NCBI GenBank assembly: GCA_017165825.1
Contig: CM029393.1
Coordinates: 3,901,355 to 3,965,354 of the forward strand
Source: Hepsetus odoe
Lineage: Eukaryota; Chordata; Actinopteri; Characiformes; Hepsetidae
Direction of reading: 5' to 3'
DNA: 64,000 nucleotides
Positions 48,175 to 59,775 of this stretch are shown here, piece after piece. Each line of letters begins with the position of its first letter. The first letter of the stretch is position 1. The position numbers and the translations under genes were made by a program. The notes below the pieces were generated by a model that saw only the letters and a list, made by a program, of their open reading frames with translations, ran no database searches and was not told the origin of the DNA.

Positions 48175-48790
48175 GTTTCTTCTTAAATCTTTCTTCTGCT
48201 CCTTTCAGCTGCTCCCATTAGGGGTCGCAACAGTAGTTCATCCATTTCCACTTCTTCTGGTCCTCTGCATCTTCCTCTTTCACACTGACCCTATGCATGA
48301 CCTCTTTTACCACTTATCCATTAACCTCCACTTTGGTTTTCCTCTTTTCCTCTTGCTAGGCAGCTCCATCCTCAACATCCTTCTCCTGATTAACTCCTCA
48401 TCTCTCCTTTGTACATGTTCAAACCAATGCAATCTTGCCTCTTTGAATGTCTCCAAATCGTCCAACCTGAGTTGTTCTAATGAACTTGTTCCAAATCCTT
48501 GTCACTCCCAATGCCACCTCCAGCTCCACTGTTTTTGTCAATGTCAGCGTCACCAACCCATACAACATAGCTGGTCTCACTACCATCCTGTAAACCTTCA
48601 TTCTTGGTATTGATCTGTCACAGATCACTCCTGCCACTCTTCTCCACCCATTCCAACTTGCCTGTACTCTCTTCTTCACCTCTCTTCTCCACATTACCCA
48701 TTGCTGTTGAGTCCAAGTATTTAAACTCTGCCACCTTTGCCACCTCTATTTCCTGCATCCTAACCATTTTGCTGTCATAACTTTCATTCT
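48175..48790 (-). mobile_element. RTE-like LINE 3' portion (longest copy)
   Basis: The minus strand encodes, with frame breaks, 'SWNGWRRVAGVICD', 'KVYRMVVRPAMLYGL', 'TKTVELEVALGVTRI' and 'IRTTQVGRFGD', the segment just upstream of the tail seen at 20514-20830. It ends at 'CTTTCAGCTGCTCCCATTAG' next to a TTCTTC tract (GAA-type 3' tail). 5' truncated and decayed. Confidence 0.85.
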
Positions 48791-51700
48791 GAAATGAAGG
48801 TATTAATTTAGTAGCAGAGTTTTCCCCTTTGTATTTTCAGCCTCTGGGAAAGCTTAACAATATACACACATTACATGAGAGTATCAGATTGAAGCATTAT
48901 TGCTGATTGGAGTCTGAATTTTAGACTCACTTACACTGTACCTCAAACAGAAATATTCACCTTGATCTCCTTTGTTTTTTTAAACTCCATATCCAAGACA
49001 CAGAAACATTGCAGAAATGTCTCTACACTAACCCACCCTCATTCCTGGAGATCTTTCTGATTTAATTCCATCACATCTGGCTTTCATATTCAAAGCTGCT
49101 GAAGCCCTTGATGAATTTGATAAGGTCTATTAGAGCTAAACTGTGTAGAGCATTAGATCTTTCACAAGCTGTGTAGCCATGCCGTTACATAGCGTGTTAG
49201 GTCCTTTTACTTCACTAAATATCCGTTAATGTTCTTTTAACCCCTAACATTGTAAACAAGATGTACAAGTGTGAAGAACCTTTTTAAACATCAGAGAAGC
49301 CCCATGTTACATAAAGGCTTAAGGTTCTCCAAGTCAATAACTATTTAGGAACCTTTTTTGTTTTATGGTGTATTAAAGGTATTATGTTAATAGGGTATTA
49401 CATTTCTCTAAATGCTTAAAGATGATAGTTTAGATGTGCTTGTTGTTGGTTCTGTTGATCTGTGAAGTTGTTCTGTGCTCCATGAAGAGGGCAGGAAGTT
49501 CTGGAGCTTCTGTTTACTGACCTGATTCCATCTAAATGAGCCCTATTATCATCGTAATTTCCAGTCGTGCCACATGTTCACATATCCCAGCAGTGCAGGC
49601 TTGCAACTAGCAAAAAGCAAAGAGCTGAGGGTAGATATATGAATAAATCATCTGAAAATAAGCGCAGTGCGCTTTTTGGAGATTGGAGAGAGTCAACATT
49701 CAGAAGAATTTTGTTTGAGATGTTCTGCTTGTCTTTACTGTCCTCTTGCTGTTTATGCGGTGAGGGTGGATGTGGTGGTCATGTATGGAATGATTTAAGT
49801 ATCTAATCACAAAAGCAGTAAAAGGAGGACTTGGCAGTCACAGTACTGTGAGTGCATAATGCAGTCAGATTTGCTTGCTGGGGTGGAAAAAGGATGTAAT
49901 TGTGAGAGAATGTGAATTTTTCATTTATTTAGTTGCCACTGGATTTCATATTCTTTTTTATATAACGCAAAATCTGAAGCCTAAATTAAAGCACATTTCA
50001 TCAGTAAAGGCACTTAAAAAGAACAGTTATTGTAACTGTATTAATGAAAACAATGATTCAGTTATATCTGATTTAGGCATGTCAGCTCTACTCAGAACCA
50101 ACACATTGCTTTTCTTGTGGAAGTTAAAGCGGAACCTTTTGAAGTGCTTTAAATATGAAAGAATAGTGATAGTCTTTTGATGGACTTTTTAGGGCAATGC
50201 TATAAACTGAAAGCTCAGAGTCCCAAACCTGTTTGATGGGTAAGTTTTGACAGTGGATGAACATTGATTACTGCCAAGGCTTCTCCCAATGAGGTTTACG
50301 GCTTCTATAGGAACAAATGAGGCGTCACCAGAGACTTTTTGAACATTCGAGAACATTTGAACTATTCTGAATAAAGCCTGATGATTTTGCTTTCTAGTGG
50401 GAAGTAATAACATTACAAACACTTCTGAGTTCCATTAGAAAACCATCATAGCCATAGGCTGGTTTGAATGAGTCAGCATGAATCAATCATAGGCCTTTTA
50501 GGCCACTGTGCTTATTTTTTTATGTTTAATGTTCTATGGTTTTTATGAAATACCACTACAAACCATTAGATGACATAAAAAATCCACCACCAGGAATCAA
50601 TAGCAACTGATTCCTATGATCGTGTTCTTCAGCAGATTTTTGTTTAAGTTTAAGGAAAAATTACTGAGGAAAGAGAGAAACAGAAAATGGTTTTCTGCTT
50701 GGTAATATGATGAACTGTGGTGTTAGGTTTGAAGTAGTGTTTTGACAGGTCAGTGTGTGATCATGGGGTCTGTGGGTGAGCATGTGGAGATGTGTAATCC
50801 CTACCGGATCTCCATCCTGTCGTGCAGCTGCCCTTCTTCATGTGACCACTTCCTCTCTAAAATGTTCCTGTGTGGCCACACCAGGCAGAAGGAAGGAAGC
50901 TTTTGAAGGAAGCTGATTTTTTATGCTGACCTAAAACTAGTTACCTTTTATTGCCATCAGAATTTTAAGATCTCTGGTCAGGTTAAATCTTGTATTATCA
51001 GTTGTTGGCAGTTCATGCCCAGCTCACCTTTTATAGCTTTAATATTTTTTTTTCAGAGTCTGTAGTTTAGATAATACCACACAGAAAGGGATGCAAGAAT
51101 TGTGGCCTACAAAAACTAAGCCAGTGTGCATTTCTTATCAAAGAGTCTGTTTTCATAGTGAAATCAGTGTGTTTTTCGTTTTTTCACTAGTAACATTTAT
51201 AGTGCATGTGAGAATATTACTAGCCTCTAGAAGGCATTTTGAGGTACTATATATCTGTATTTTGGACCAATATCAAGTATTTCAAGTATTTTGGACTATC
51301 AAATTACAGTATTTCTACAGTTAGTTCCACCATTTCAATGTTATTGGCCAATCTATTCCAACATCTTATAAAAATAAGCAGTAGAACTTTATCAAAACCA
51401 CTTTCATTGATGTTTCTAATAAGCTAACACTTGTTCATCAGTTTTGCGTCATCACTGTTTCACAATGTTTAAATAAAAATCATTAACACAAGGTTACTGT
51501 TGCCTTGCACTCACCTCTTGTGTATTATTGCATACATTTTACCCTGTTATTATCTATTTATAGCAAGTAATCTGGCTTTGATTATCACTTGAAGTAAATT
51601 TAAAAAAAAACTTTTGACCCAAAACATTTCTTGGCTGATGGTTAAAGAAGAAAAATGTAATTTTTATTAAGATAAAACAATTTCTCTAAGAGTGGGAGAG

Positions 51701-52883
51701 TGCTTGTTCTTACTCTGCCTTAGTTGAGTACAGTCTGGTGCTAACTTGACCCTAGATCAGTAAAAAGATTGTAAAGTTTTCCCCTCTGACTGGAGAAACA
51801 TGGCTTTGTGACCAGTGGGACTTCGATCATAGCCGATTACTGAGCAATTATCCATTCAGGTGGAATAAAGTTGCGCCACTCTAGGAATTAAGCAGATGGG
51901 AAAAAAGGCCAAGAAAGGGCAACTGTCATGACTCTATAAGAGATTCCTGCTTTCAGACTGAAATTTATAGAAAGCATCTAATGGACCAGGGACAGAAGCA
52001 GGAGGAAATCTCCTTATAACCTCCTTATATATAATTTTCTGAATTTGCTGTGAAAATTAAAGTGAAAATGTTAATAAATGATTAATTACAGACAGTTGTG
52101 TGAAAGTGATAACAAAAATAATGTATTGAATCATTTTTAAGATTATGCTAAATTTTAATTCTAATAGTTTTTAAGTAAAAATTAAAGACTTTGTGCAAGA
52201 AACCCTCTTCCTGTGATCACACACACACACATCAAACAGGAAGTGTAATATCTAATATCTTGCACTTGGCTCAGACATAGTGACAGGCTGAGATTAATGA
52301 TGGTGATAAAGAGTGTGTTGAGGAAACAGCAGTGTTTAAAAGCAATCAATCAGATAAAACACTTTCGACAGCATCACATTATGTTTTTTTCATAGTGGTG
52401 CACTTTGTACCAATGGTTTAAAAAGGGTAAGTGATATTTTAATTATCAGTGATAAAATGAAAATTACAATCTGCATTTGAAACAAGTAGATCTACTTTCA
52501 TTTTTGAGCAATAGATATCAGTTACAAACGATACAGCCTATATGCAAAAGGGTTTGTAATAATAAAAGGCCTAATGCAAATATTGTCCTTCCTTTAGTCA
52601 CATATTAATTTAATGAATTCATTTGCATCTTCATGAATAATTTCTTGAAGAATCAATAGCAATGTGTTAACCCTTTTTCTATTAAACAAAACAATGGCGC
52701 CATCTAGTGATTACATTCTAAAGTAAATATGCTCAGGCAAAGAAGGCTAAAACCCTACAACAGGAGTTAGTTTTAGCTGTGTGTTTAATTGTAGTTTATA
52801 TAATACATGGCCACAGGGACTATAATGGAAGAATAGCCAGTTGGGTAACACTGAGTGTTATATTTAATGTGCACTGTCCTGGA
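48791..52883. other. Intergenic sequence, no gene seen
   Basis: 4 kb without a recognised gene. In human, DDX20 lies in the corresponding interval; no DEAD-box helicase coding sequence was seen. Open frames at 49567-49806, 49875-50180 and 51091-51324 have no domain. Confidence 0.45.
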
Positions 52884-52912
52884 GGGATGGATGGATGGAT
52901 GGATGGATGGAT
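52884..52912 (+). repeat. (GGAT)n microsatellite
   Basis: About seven GGAT units. Confidence 0.95.
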
Positions 52913-53129
52913 ATTTATGGGAAGGTACTAATTCATTGCCCTTCGCCTACTGTCATGTGTGATGGGGTTCCTGTGAGCTGAGCAGGATATTATTTTACAT
53001 GTAATATATGTCTATTATCTGTTTTTGTCAGTTTAATATCTCATACCTTCTGTACGCAAGGACTGCATATTAAATTGTTTTTTTTAACCCGGGAGACGGG
53101 ATCTTGCTCTCGACCTGACATTGCAGTAT

Positions 53130-53360
53130 CTCTGGGGCAATGGTCGCCGAGTGTTCAGGGACAAGGCCCCAGGATAGGAGGGTCAGGCCAGTAGGTTGCC
53201 CTGAACCACCCTTGGGCAAGGCACTGTTCCCATCACTGCTCCCCTGGTGCTGGATGAATGGACGCGCCCAGTGATCTATGTGTGGGTGAAATACAGAGAA
53301 TGAATTTAGTTGTGGTTTACTGTGTGCTGTGCTGTGTGTTCTCAAGGACACTTTCACACC
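53130..53360 (+). repeat. tRNA-like SINE family A, diverged
   Basis: 'GGGGCAATGGTCGCCGAGTG' head, 'GCCAGTAGGTTGCCCTGAAC', 'CATCACTGCTCCCCTGGTGC' and 'TGTGTGCTGTGCTGTGTGTT' tail. The B box is lost by a deletion. Confidence 0.8.
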
Positions 53361-55004
53361 ACGCTAGGCACTTTCGCATCACTTCACTAAATTCATGTTA
53401 AATTATGAGTTAAATCTACAGAAATCAATTAGACTTAGTTCCAAAACTGCACATAAATGAAAACAAACAAACAAACAAACAAAAAAAAAAAAAACGACAG
53501 TGCAACTGTATCAGCATAAGCCCTGTCATCGGAGACCAGGAGTTCAACCCCTAGTGATGCCACAGTTGCCAATGGCAAAGAAAACGGTTTTACATTTGGC
53601 CCCCCATGACTCAGCATAATACTAGTCAGCATGGGTTTCTTGTTAGCTGTCTCTATTGCTTTATTATTCTAAGTGCTTGCTGAGATCAAGCATCTGAAGA
53701 TTATCGTTCATTATTTAAAAAAAGACCCTGTTCATAATAACAATGAATATAAGACATAATATCCAGGCCTGTTGTAAACTTAAGCATTTTCAATGGAGAC
53801 TTATTTAATCTAAGACAGCATTTGTGTACGTCTGTGTAAGAAAATGACTGGTTAGAAATTGTGTGTAAATTTATCAGACAGCTAAGCTTTCTCCACCTCC
53901 AAAATTAATCTTCAAGCAGTCTTTGATCTGGGTTAATGTTCAGTTCCAAAAGAATTTAATAAGTTAGAACACAAAGCCCGTTTCATGAATTACAGGGTTT
54001 TTTTTATGTCTGCAGTTCTCATTAAATTCCAGAAGCTCTTCTAAGAATTAAACCCTATTGTCACAGTAGACGATCATAAAAAGGATACCTATTCATGTTT
54101 CATGAGTGAAGATAATTGCAGCAAGACTTATCCATTCCTTTAAATCCTCAAGTGGGAAATATAGTGAATCCGTTATTCTGGCCTGTCAAAGCATAGAAAC
54201 CATTTTGGAAGAATAAATTTGAGACATGTTCAACTGGAGTAGCAGTTTGATTTTCTTCTTTTTTTTTTATCAGACGCTTCTTAGATAATTTCACAGGACA
54301 AAGTCATAAATTAGAAACAACATCTTACAGAATATGCACAAGACATCAAAAACAGGCTCCGTAGAAATGAAAAAACAAGAGAGACTCATGAGTTGGGTTC
54401 TAATGAAAAAACAGTTCCACAAATACATGGTTTTGATCAACTCTCTGAGCTTGTGTTTGAATTCTCTTTGTGCCTTTTCCTTGAGAAGTTATACGTAGCA
54501 GTTTGCTGTAACATAGACTGTAAAACTGCAGTGAATGAAAAACAGAATTCAAACAATTATACCGACTTCACACAAAAATAACGAAAGCCCCTAATTCAAA
54601 TCAAACTGTCACTGAAGCTCTCGACTGGCGATGACAGCAAAGCATGCCACGGCATGCAAAAAATATCGATACACATTTTGGCCACTGAAAACATTAGGCC
54701 ACCGTTAGACCTACGTTGGCGTCCAAACTCGTCAGTCATCATGTGCGGCCCTTAGATGGAAATGGGAGTTTGAGATTTAAAGCCTAGCTTTCAGTTCACT
54801 GGTAGTGTCACTATTTACCTAAAGAGCCACAATGAAAAGACAAGAACATTCACATTAGACAGGGCTTTTGTAATCTCTGTTCTTCTAAAGGGCCATTTAC
54901 CTCATTACTGGTAAAACTGAATATACTTCAAGCTTTGTTACCATTGATGACGAAGCCCAAGAAGGGATAGGCCTATATTGAAATTGGGCTTACAGCAAGA
55001 ACTT
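53361..55004. other. Intergenic sequence or distal kcnd3 3' UTR
   Basis: No gene recognised. It carries an A-rich (CAAA)n/poly-A tract at 53460-53495 and a minus-strand AATAAA near 53665. KCND3 transcripts have long 3' UTRs in other vertebrates, so part of this could be transcribed. Confidence 0.35.
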
Positions 55005-55046
55005 AGAGATAGGTAGACAGACAGATAGACTGACAGATAGACAGAT

Positions 55047-55094
<48 letters not shown>
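55005..55094 (+). repeat. GATA/GACA then (GA)n microsatellite
   Basis: A short GATA/GACA run (55005-55048) grading into (GA)n to 55094. Confidence 0.95.
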
Positions 55095-55095
<1 letters not shown>

Positions 55096-56353
55096 AATTG
55101 AACATAAAGAGAGAACCAGCAGGAGGATGACCCATCACCCTGTTTAAAACTGATTCTAACTCGCCCTCGTTTGTTTTGTTTTGTTTTTGTTTGTTTTTTT
55201 AATCACTTTATCCACTTGGATGAATCCTCGGGTCAATTTTAAAGGCTGTACTGTTACTGTTATCTCAAGCACAGTTTGTAAGATTATCTTTTGCAGGAAT
55301 TCAATCAACTAAACTAAAGCAGAAGCAGAACATGACCAGAAATGACTGCAGTCTGTTTCAGTAAAGTTCCGTTTCAGTCACAAAAAAATGTTCTTAAGGC
55401 CAGAACGATAAAATTCTTTACAGTACTTAATGTTTTAAAGCATTTGTTTTATAACATTTGATTTAATATGTTTAAAATGGGACTTTATGTAGCAGGCTAC
55501 TTTATCTGTTATACCTGGTTAGTGATGTAACTTTACTAGCTAGCTCATTAGCAAGAGAATAATCCAAAAAAAAAAAAAAACATAAAGAATGACTGCATAA
55601 TATGGTGGTCATTGTAAACCTGGAGCTTAGGCCAAACAAAGGAGTTATTCACAAAGTTATGTATCTACACTGAGACTTCAAAACAGACACAATTATGTTT
55701 AGCTAGCTAATTAGCTAAATTAGCTAAGGGAAAGTGTATTCCTGTTTATAATTTGCTTGTAATTGTGCCACCTTGTGCTCCGATTGGCCACTCATGTGTA
55801 GGTTAAAATGATAAAACTTTCTATTCAAGAAAGCAGTTATAGAACTGAAATAACTTCTAGACTAATCCAGCTGGTCTCTCTTTAAAGTAGGATTTGTGTT
55901 AAAGAATAGCATCATTTTGCCCAAATGTAGTTTACATCATCATACTGCTGACAGATTCCACTGGAACTTCACTCAATGTTGGACCATGTTGATGTTCCAC
56001 AATGTACCATGTGCCTATTTGTGATTGATGACAAATGACTAAACTAAAACAAAACATTTTACACTAATCCCCTTGTTTTTAAACATTGATCTTTTGCCTT
56101 CAGTCCCAAAACATCTGCTTGAACATACGTAAACCAACTTCTGTTAAGTCAGGAGAACAAGAAAATGTGGAAACCTGCAAAACATACAGGAGAAATTCAG
56201 TCCAGGAATCTAAATGGTCTAAAGCCGAAGCTTCAAAGTCATGTCCCTTTCCACAGTGTCAACCAGACATGTTCCACTCCGGACTCATGGCCTTGCTGGG
56301 CCTTCCATGGGCCATCCATCTCATGGTTGTTGAGGCTTGGCGGAGGGGGGTGC
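55095..56353 (-). other. kcnd3: Probable kcnd3 3' UTR and downstream
   Basis: Sequence directly past the kcnd3 stop; non-coding, without recognised repeats. No canonical minus-strand AATAAA was spotted in this 1.3 kb, so the UTR may be longer or use a variant signal. Confidence 0.35.
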
Positions 56354-56561
56354 TCACAGGGCAGACACCTTGACAATGTTGGAGCTGGAGGTGGTGTTGA
56401 TGGTAGGCTGGGTAGAGACGGGGTTTGATAGGCTGTGCCCATCTCCGTCCGATGGGAAGTTGGTAGGGGACGGCAGGCTGATGATGGCCGTGGTGATCTG
56501 CTGGCCCCGGCAGTTAATCCGGCTCCTCTCGCTGGGCTTCATGTTGAGACTGGAGCGACTG
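56354..56561 (-). CDS. kcnd3: kcnd3 terminal coding exon (Kv4.3 C-terminus)
   Basis: Encodes the last roughly 68 residues of the A-type voltage-gated K+ channel Kv4.3 (Shal), a membrane protein whose C-terminal tail is cytoplasmic. Hallmarks: (S)RSSLNMK at the exon start, the Shal-conserved ITTAIIS, and the end NIVKVSAL followed by TGA at 56356-56354; the last four residues, VSAL, form the PDZ-type end. The NIVKVSAL ending and upstream residues favour KCND3 over KCND2. The acceptor is a tandem CAGCAG: use of the first puts the exon start at 56561, the second at 56558, adding or omitting one Ser. Compared with mammalian IPTPP...TPEG, this copy reads LPSPTNFPSDGD, keeping one proline-directed Ser and losing the second Thr-Pro. 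Confidence 0.93.
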
Positions 56562-57730
56562 CTGCAGCCAATCAATAAAACAAAGACTCACTAGTATTAG
56601 TATCTAAGTATGCCTTTGTGTTATCTCAAGTGCATTACATGGTTATTTTTTTTCACCCTGGAGCTAGGGAGAGTTAATATAAGTATATAGAAAACTTATG
56701 ACCACTGTTATCACCTGCTTAATCTTTGAAATGAAAAAAGGATGCAAAAATGGCAGATACTCCAGCTTTTTAAACTGCAGTTTGTGATAAGTGTTTGCAC
56801 AATATTAACCAGTTCTATTAGCTACATTACTTCACACATCCATTAGAAACAAAGTAAACACTTTTGGTCATTAAACACATCTTGACTGATTGACATTTAG
56901 GGTAAGGGGAAAAAAAGTATGTATATATGATCCCTTTGGTTTTAATGAATTTAATGAATATTGCTAATTTTCAGTGTTTTGTAAGGGTTAGTTCAGTTCT
57001 GAATTAATGGTGAAGCGTATCCTTAGACATTAATTATAAACTGATAGTGTTGGCTAAATGAAGGCTGAATATGATGAAGAATTCAGCAGGAGAACAACAC
57101 GTACTTGCATGACATCATTTCTGATACACATGCTGTCACATTTAACCTACACAGGACTTGCAGTGATGAGAAAAACATCATAACATCAGAAGATGCGGGC
57201 AATAATAGGGCAAAAATAAATAATAAAAATAAATGCTTTTCAGATCATGAAACATTGATATCACATGAATTCCAAAAGAAAGCTCTCAATTTTATTCAGG
57301 CCAACAGAAACTACACAGAATATGCCAAAATAGAGGAACTCAGGATAAAGGGCTAGAAATGGGGCAGTCGTGGTCTAGTGGTGGGATACCTGCCAACAGA
57401 CCCAAGAGGTCGCAGGTTCGAATCTCACCTCCTGTACTACCACCTTTGGGTTTCTGAACAAGACTCTTAATCCTGAGTTGCTCCAGGGGTTGCTCCCTGT
57501 AATTAGGACTCTGGATAAGACCGTCTGCTAAATGCAGTAAACACATTTTTTTTTTTTTCACAGCACTGTATGGTAACCTTAGAATACACATCTAATTTTA
57601 ACCTGCATTAAAAATAATTGACTGAACCTGTATTAAATCAAAAACCCAGCTTCTATGTACGTTATGCTCCCGTGGCCGCAACACCCTCTAGACAGTAATA
57701 TGAATATTCCAGCATTATTCACACACTGAC
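56562..57730 (-). other. kcnd3: kcnd3 last intron
   Basis: About 1.17 kb, from donor GTCAGT (57730-57725) to tandem acceptor CAGCAG (56564-56559). It contains a V-SINE at 57361-57545; the rest is AT-rich and unremarkable. Confidence 0.85.
57361..57547 (+). repeat. Full-length V-SINE in the last kcnd3 intron
   Basis: Complete tRNA-like head 'GGGGCAGTCGTGGTCTAGTG' (A box), 'GGTCGCAGGTTCGAATCTCA' (B box), 'CTCCAGGGGTTGCTCCCTGT' and core 'CTCTGGATAAGACCGTCTGC'. Antisense to kcnd3. Confidence 0.93.
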
Positions 57731-57972
57731 CTTGTACTGATGTTGGGTTGGTCACTGATGTGGATGGCACTGAGCTCCTGCAGTCCTTGCGTGTGTGTGT
57801 GTGTGTGTGTGGTAGACAGGCTGGCATTGGGCAGAGGGATCCTTTTGCGTGAGCGGCGGGTGCAGCAGGTGCCTGTGAAGCCCTCCTGGCTGGACAGAGA
57901 TGGGCTGCGAGAAAACTGTGCCCCCTCTATACAGTTCTGCTCATATAGCTGCTCATCCACAAACTCATGAGC
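57731..57972 (-). CDS. kcnd3: kcnd3 penultimate coding exon (Kv4.3 C-terminal tail)
   Basis: 242 nt: 80 codons plus two bases (AG) that join the last exon. Acceptor 'CTGTGCCCAG' at 57973; donor AAG|GTCAGT at 57731/57730. Reads AHEFVDEQLYEQNC..., matching the KCND2/KCND3 NHEF(I/V)DEQ tail, then the conserved RSPSLSS, TCC.RRSRK and QELS.IHI blocks. The coding strand contains (AC)10 at 57810-57791, giving a Thr-His-Thr-His-Thr-His-Thr run. Mammalian Kv4.3 has only a short Ala-Thr-Arg-Leu-Arg-type linker there. The frame is open through the run, so the gene looks functional as sequenced. Confidence 0.94.
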
Positions 57973-59273
57973 CTGGGCACAGGAGAGAATATATTTTTAT
58001 ATCTTCTGTCTTTTTTTAACATGGTTAGTTTATGGAGTATGTTGGGTTTAACTGATTATATCTTTCTTTCTAGAAAATACTGATTTTATAATTTTTTTTT
58101 GCCACAAATGATCAAGTGTACTAAGTCATTACATTGCAACCAGCTGTGACAGCAGATCTTTGTCCTTATCTTCACAGGTGATAAATGGGTTTTCAGCATT
58201 CACATTCAAAACCCTACCTTGAATTCAGATCACAGAACTAAAAAGATCACACAGTTAGACTTTTCTTTAAAAAGCTTACATGGACGGCATGCAAATATGG
58301 GGTGCATTTTAACACAAAGTGTAATCAGACTGGACAGACTGAACATTCTTGATATGTTGATGGATGATGATATTTGGATAATTCCCTATGTAGACATGTG
58401 CAAGTTGACAGGTTCTTGGTAACAGTGTACTAAATTAAATGGACTGCCTATATATATTAACAGCACTCATCTTGAAACCTGGTGTTCTCTGCTTTTGTCC
58501 ATTTTTATAGATAATAGTATGTCATATATGCCCATAAGCAAGTCGTTTGGAGAATACTGAATGCTAGAGGCAAATATGACTTAGGCCTGTGGTTTGCAAA
58601 GTGCTAAATGATTATAAAGCTTCTTACTTCTTAGACACTTAATTAGAAAGTGAATTTGAAAAATAACAAAAATAAACTTTTCTGCCAAACTAATTTTAGG
58701 TTTTAAAATACTTCTTTAATTGCTTTAAGTACATTTGTATTTTTTGATGCACCCAGCACTCTTTGCAAAGGAAACATTTGTCTCACACTAGAGAGTTGTT
58801 GACAACTGAGGTTCTGTCAGACTAAAGTTGAAACTCCACCAGGGCCTGACAAGATTACACAAAGAAGACATGGACAACAGAAGGCATTTTTTTTTAAAGA
58901 GGTGCCATTATCCTTATTGAGGAGGTGGGTTTTCAGTTGCCATTTGAAGACGATGAAGGACTCAGCAGTTGTAATCATCAGGGGAAGCTGGTTCCAGCTG
59001 AGACTGAGAAGAGTAAAGGTGGCAATAAACTTCATATGAAAAAAGACAATAAAACTTTCCCGTAATTCACTGCATCTCTGCATAGAGCTGGCTTCTAGTG
59101 GTCCTGTTAAAAAGACATACACTAAGTATACTTTTTCGCCGGCAAGAGAAAAGCAGATACTGAGTGAACAGATTTTGAGCTGAATATAAATTAATGATAA
59201 AGTTTGGTTTTCCAAATATTACTTCAATGGATGAGATAAGAATGACTCTTTTGTGAATCATGTTTTAACTCAC
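57973..59273 (-). other. kcnd3: kcnd3 intron between the 93-nt and 242-nt exons
   Basis: 1.3 kb, donor GTGAGT (59273-59268), acceptor CCCAG (ending 57973). The stretch 58858-59110 looks like a decayed dispersed fish repeat ('GGAGGTGGGTTTTCAGTTGC', 'GGGGAAGCTGGTTCCAGCTG'); the class was not determined. The open frame there is not kcnd3. Confidence 0.8.
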
Positions 59274-59366
59274 AGTAGTTTTCTCCAGGCAGTGCAGTAG
59301 GTGGTGGTGTTGGCTCTCCAACAGCGATGAACTTTTATTCATGTGCTGCTCCTCCTCTTCTGAACC
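59274..59366 (-). CDS. kcnd3: kcnd3 93-nt exon with dileucine targeting motif
   Basis: 31 codons in phase 0 at both ends: acceptor GTGTCTCAG ending 59367, donor ACT|GTGAGT. Begins Gly-Ser-Glu-Glu-Glu-Glu, aligning with the mammalian KCND3 GTPEEEHMGK segment. Ends ESQHHHLLHCLEKTT, the Shal-family dileucine element associated with somatodendritic targeting, which continues across the splice into AHEF of the next exon. The length equals the equivalent KCND2 segment (31 residues). Intact. Confidence 0.94.
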
Positions 59367-59733
59367 CTGAGACACACACATCCTACATGACTGTATTAAT
59401 GCATTTCACAAAGTGCAGTTCAAAACAGATGCTTCCTATCTAGGGGTTATTTCACAAAGAAGGACATCTCAAGGTCTTATATTCATATTTAATGTGCACT
59501 GTGTGAAGATTGTCTGATAGGAAGATCTCTTAAAGGGCCGTTATCAGAAGTTAGAAATCCTTATTTGTGGTATTCAAAAGACACAGTGAGACTACTGTTT
59601 TATTTTTAAATATTGTCATGTAAGGAAAAATATAGATGGCAGTTTTCAGAACCTTGTCAGATTTAGTTCATTCAAACAATTGTTTTTTTTTTTTTTTTGG
59701 AAGTTGTAGGGCTAAAATTTATGCAGTTATATT

Positions 59734-59775
59734 TACTCATTTAGCAAACACTTTTATCCAAATCCACATAGTGAT
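59734..59775 (-). repeat. V-SINE core relic
   Basis: The minus strand reads 'TTTGGATAAAAGTGTTTGCT' and 'AAATGAG', the V-SINE core. Short and decayed. Confidence 0.6.

Noticed and set aside
56239..56594. Plus-strand frames across the last kcnd3 exon
   Set aside because: Antisense shadows of the Kv4.3 C-terminus.
58817..59215. 132-codon minus-strand frame as an extra kcnd3 exon
   Set aside because: It ends in frame before the true 93-nt exon, shows no Kv4 similarity and looks like a decayed dispersed repeat.
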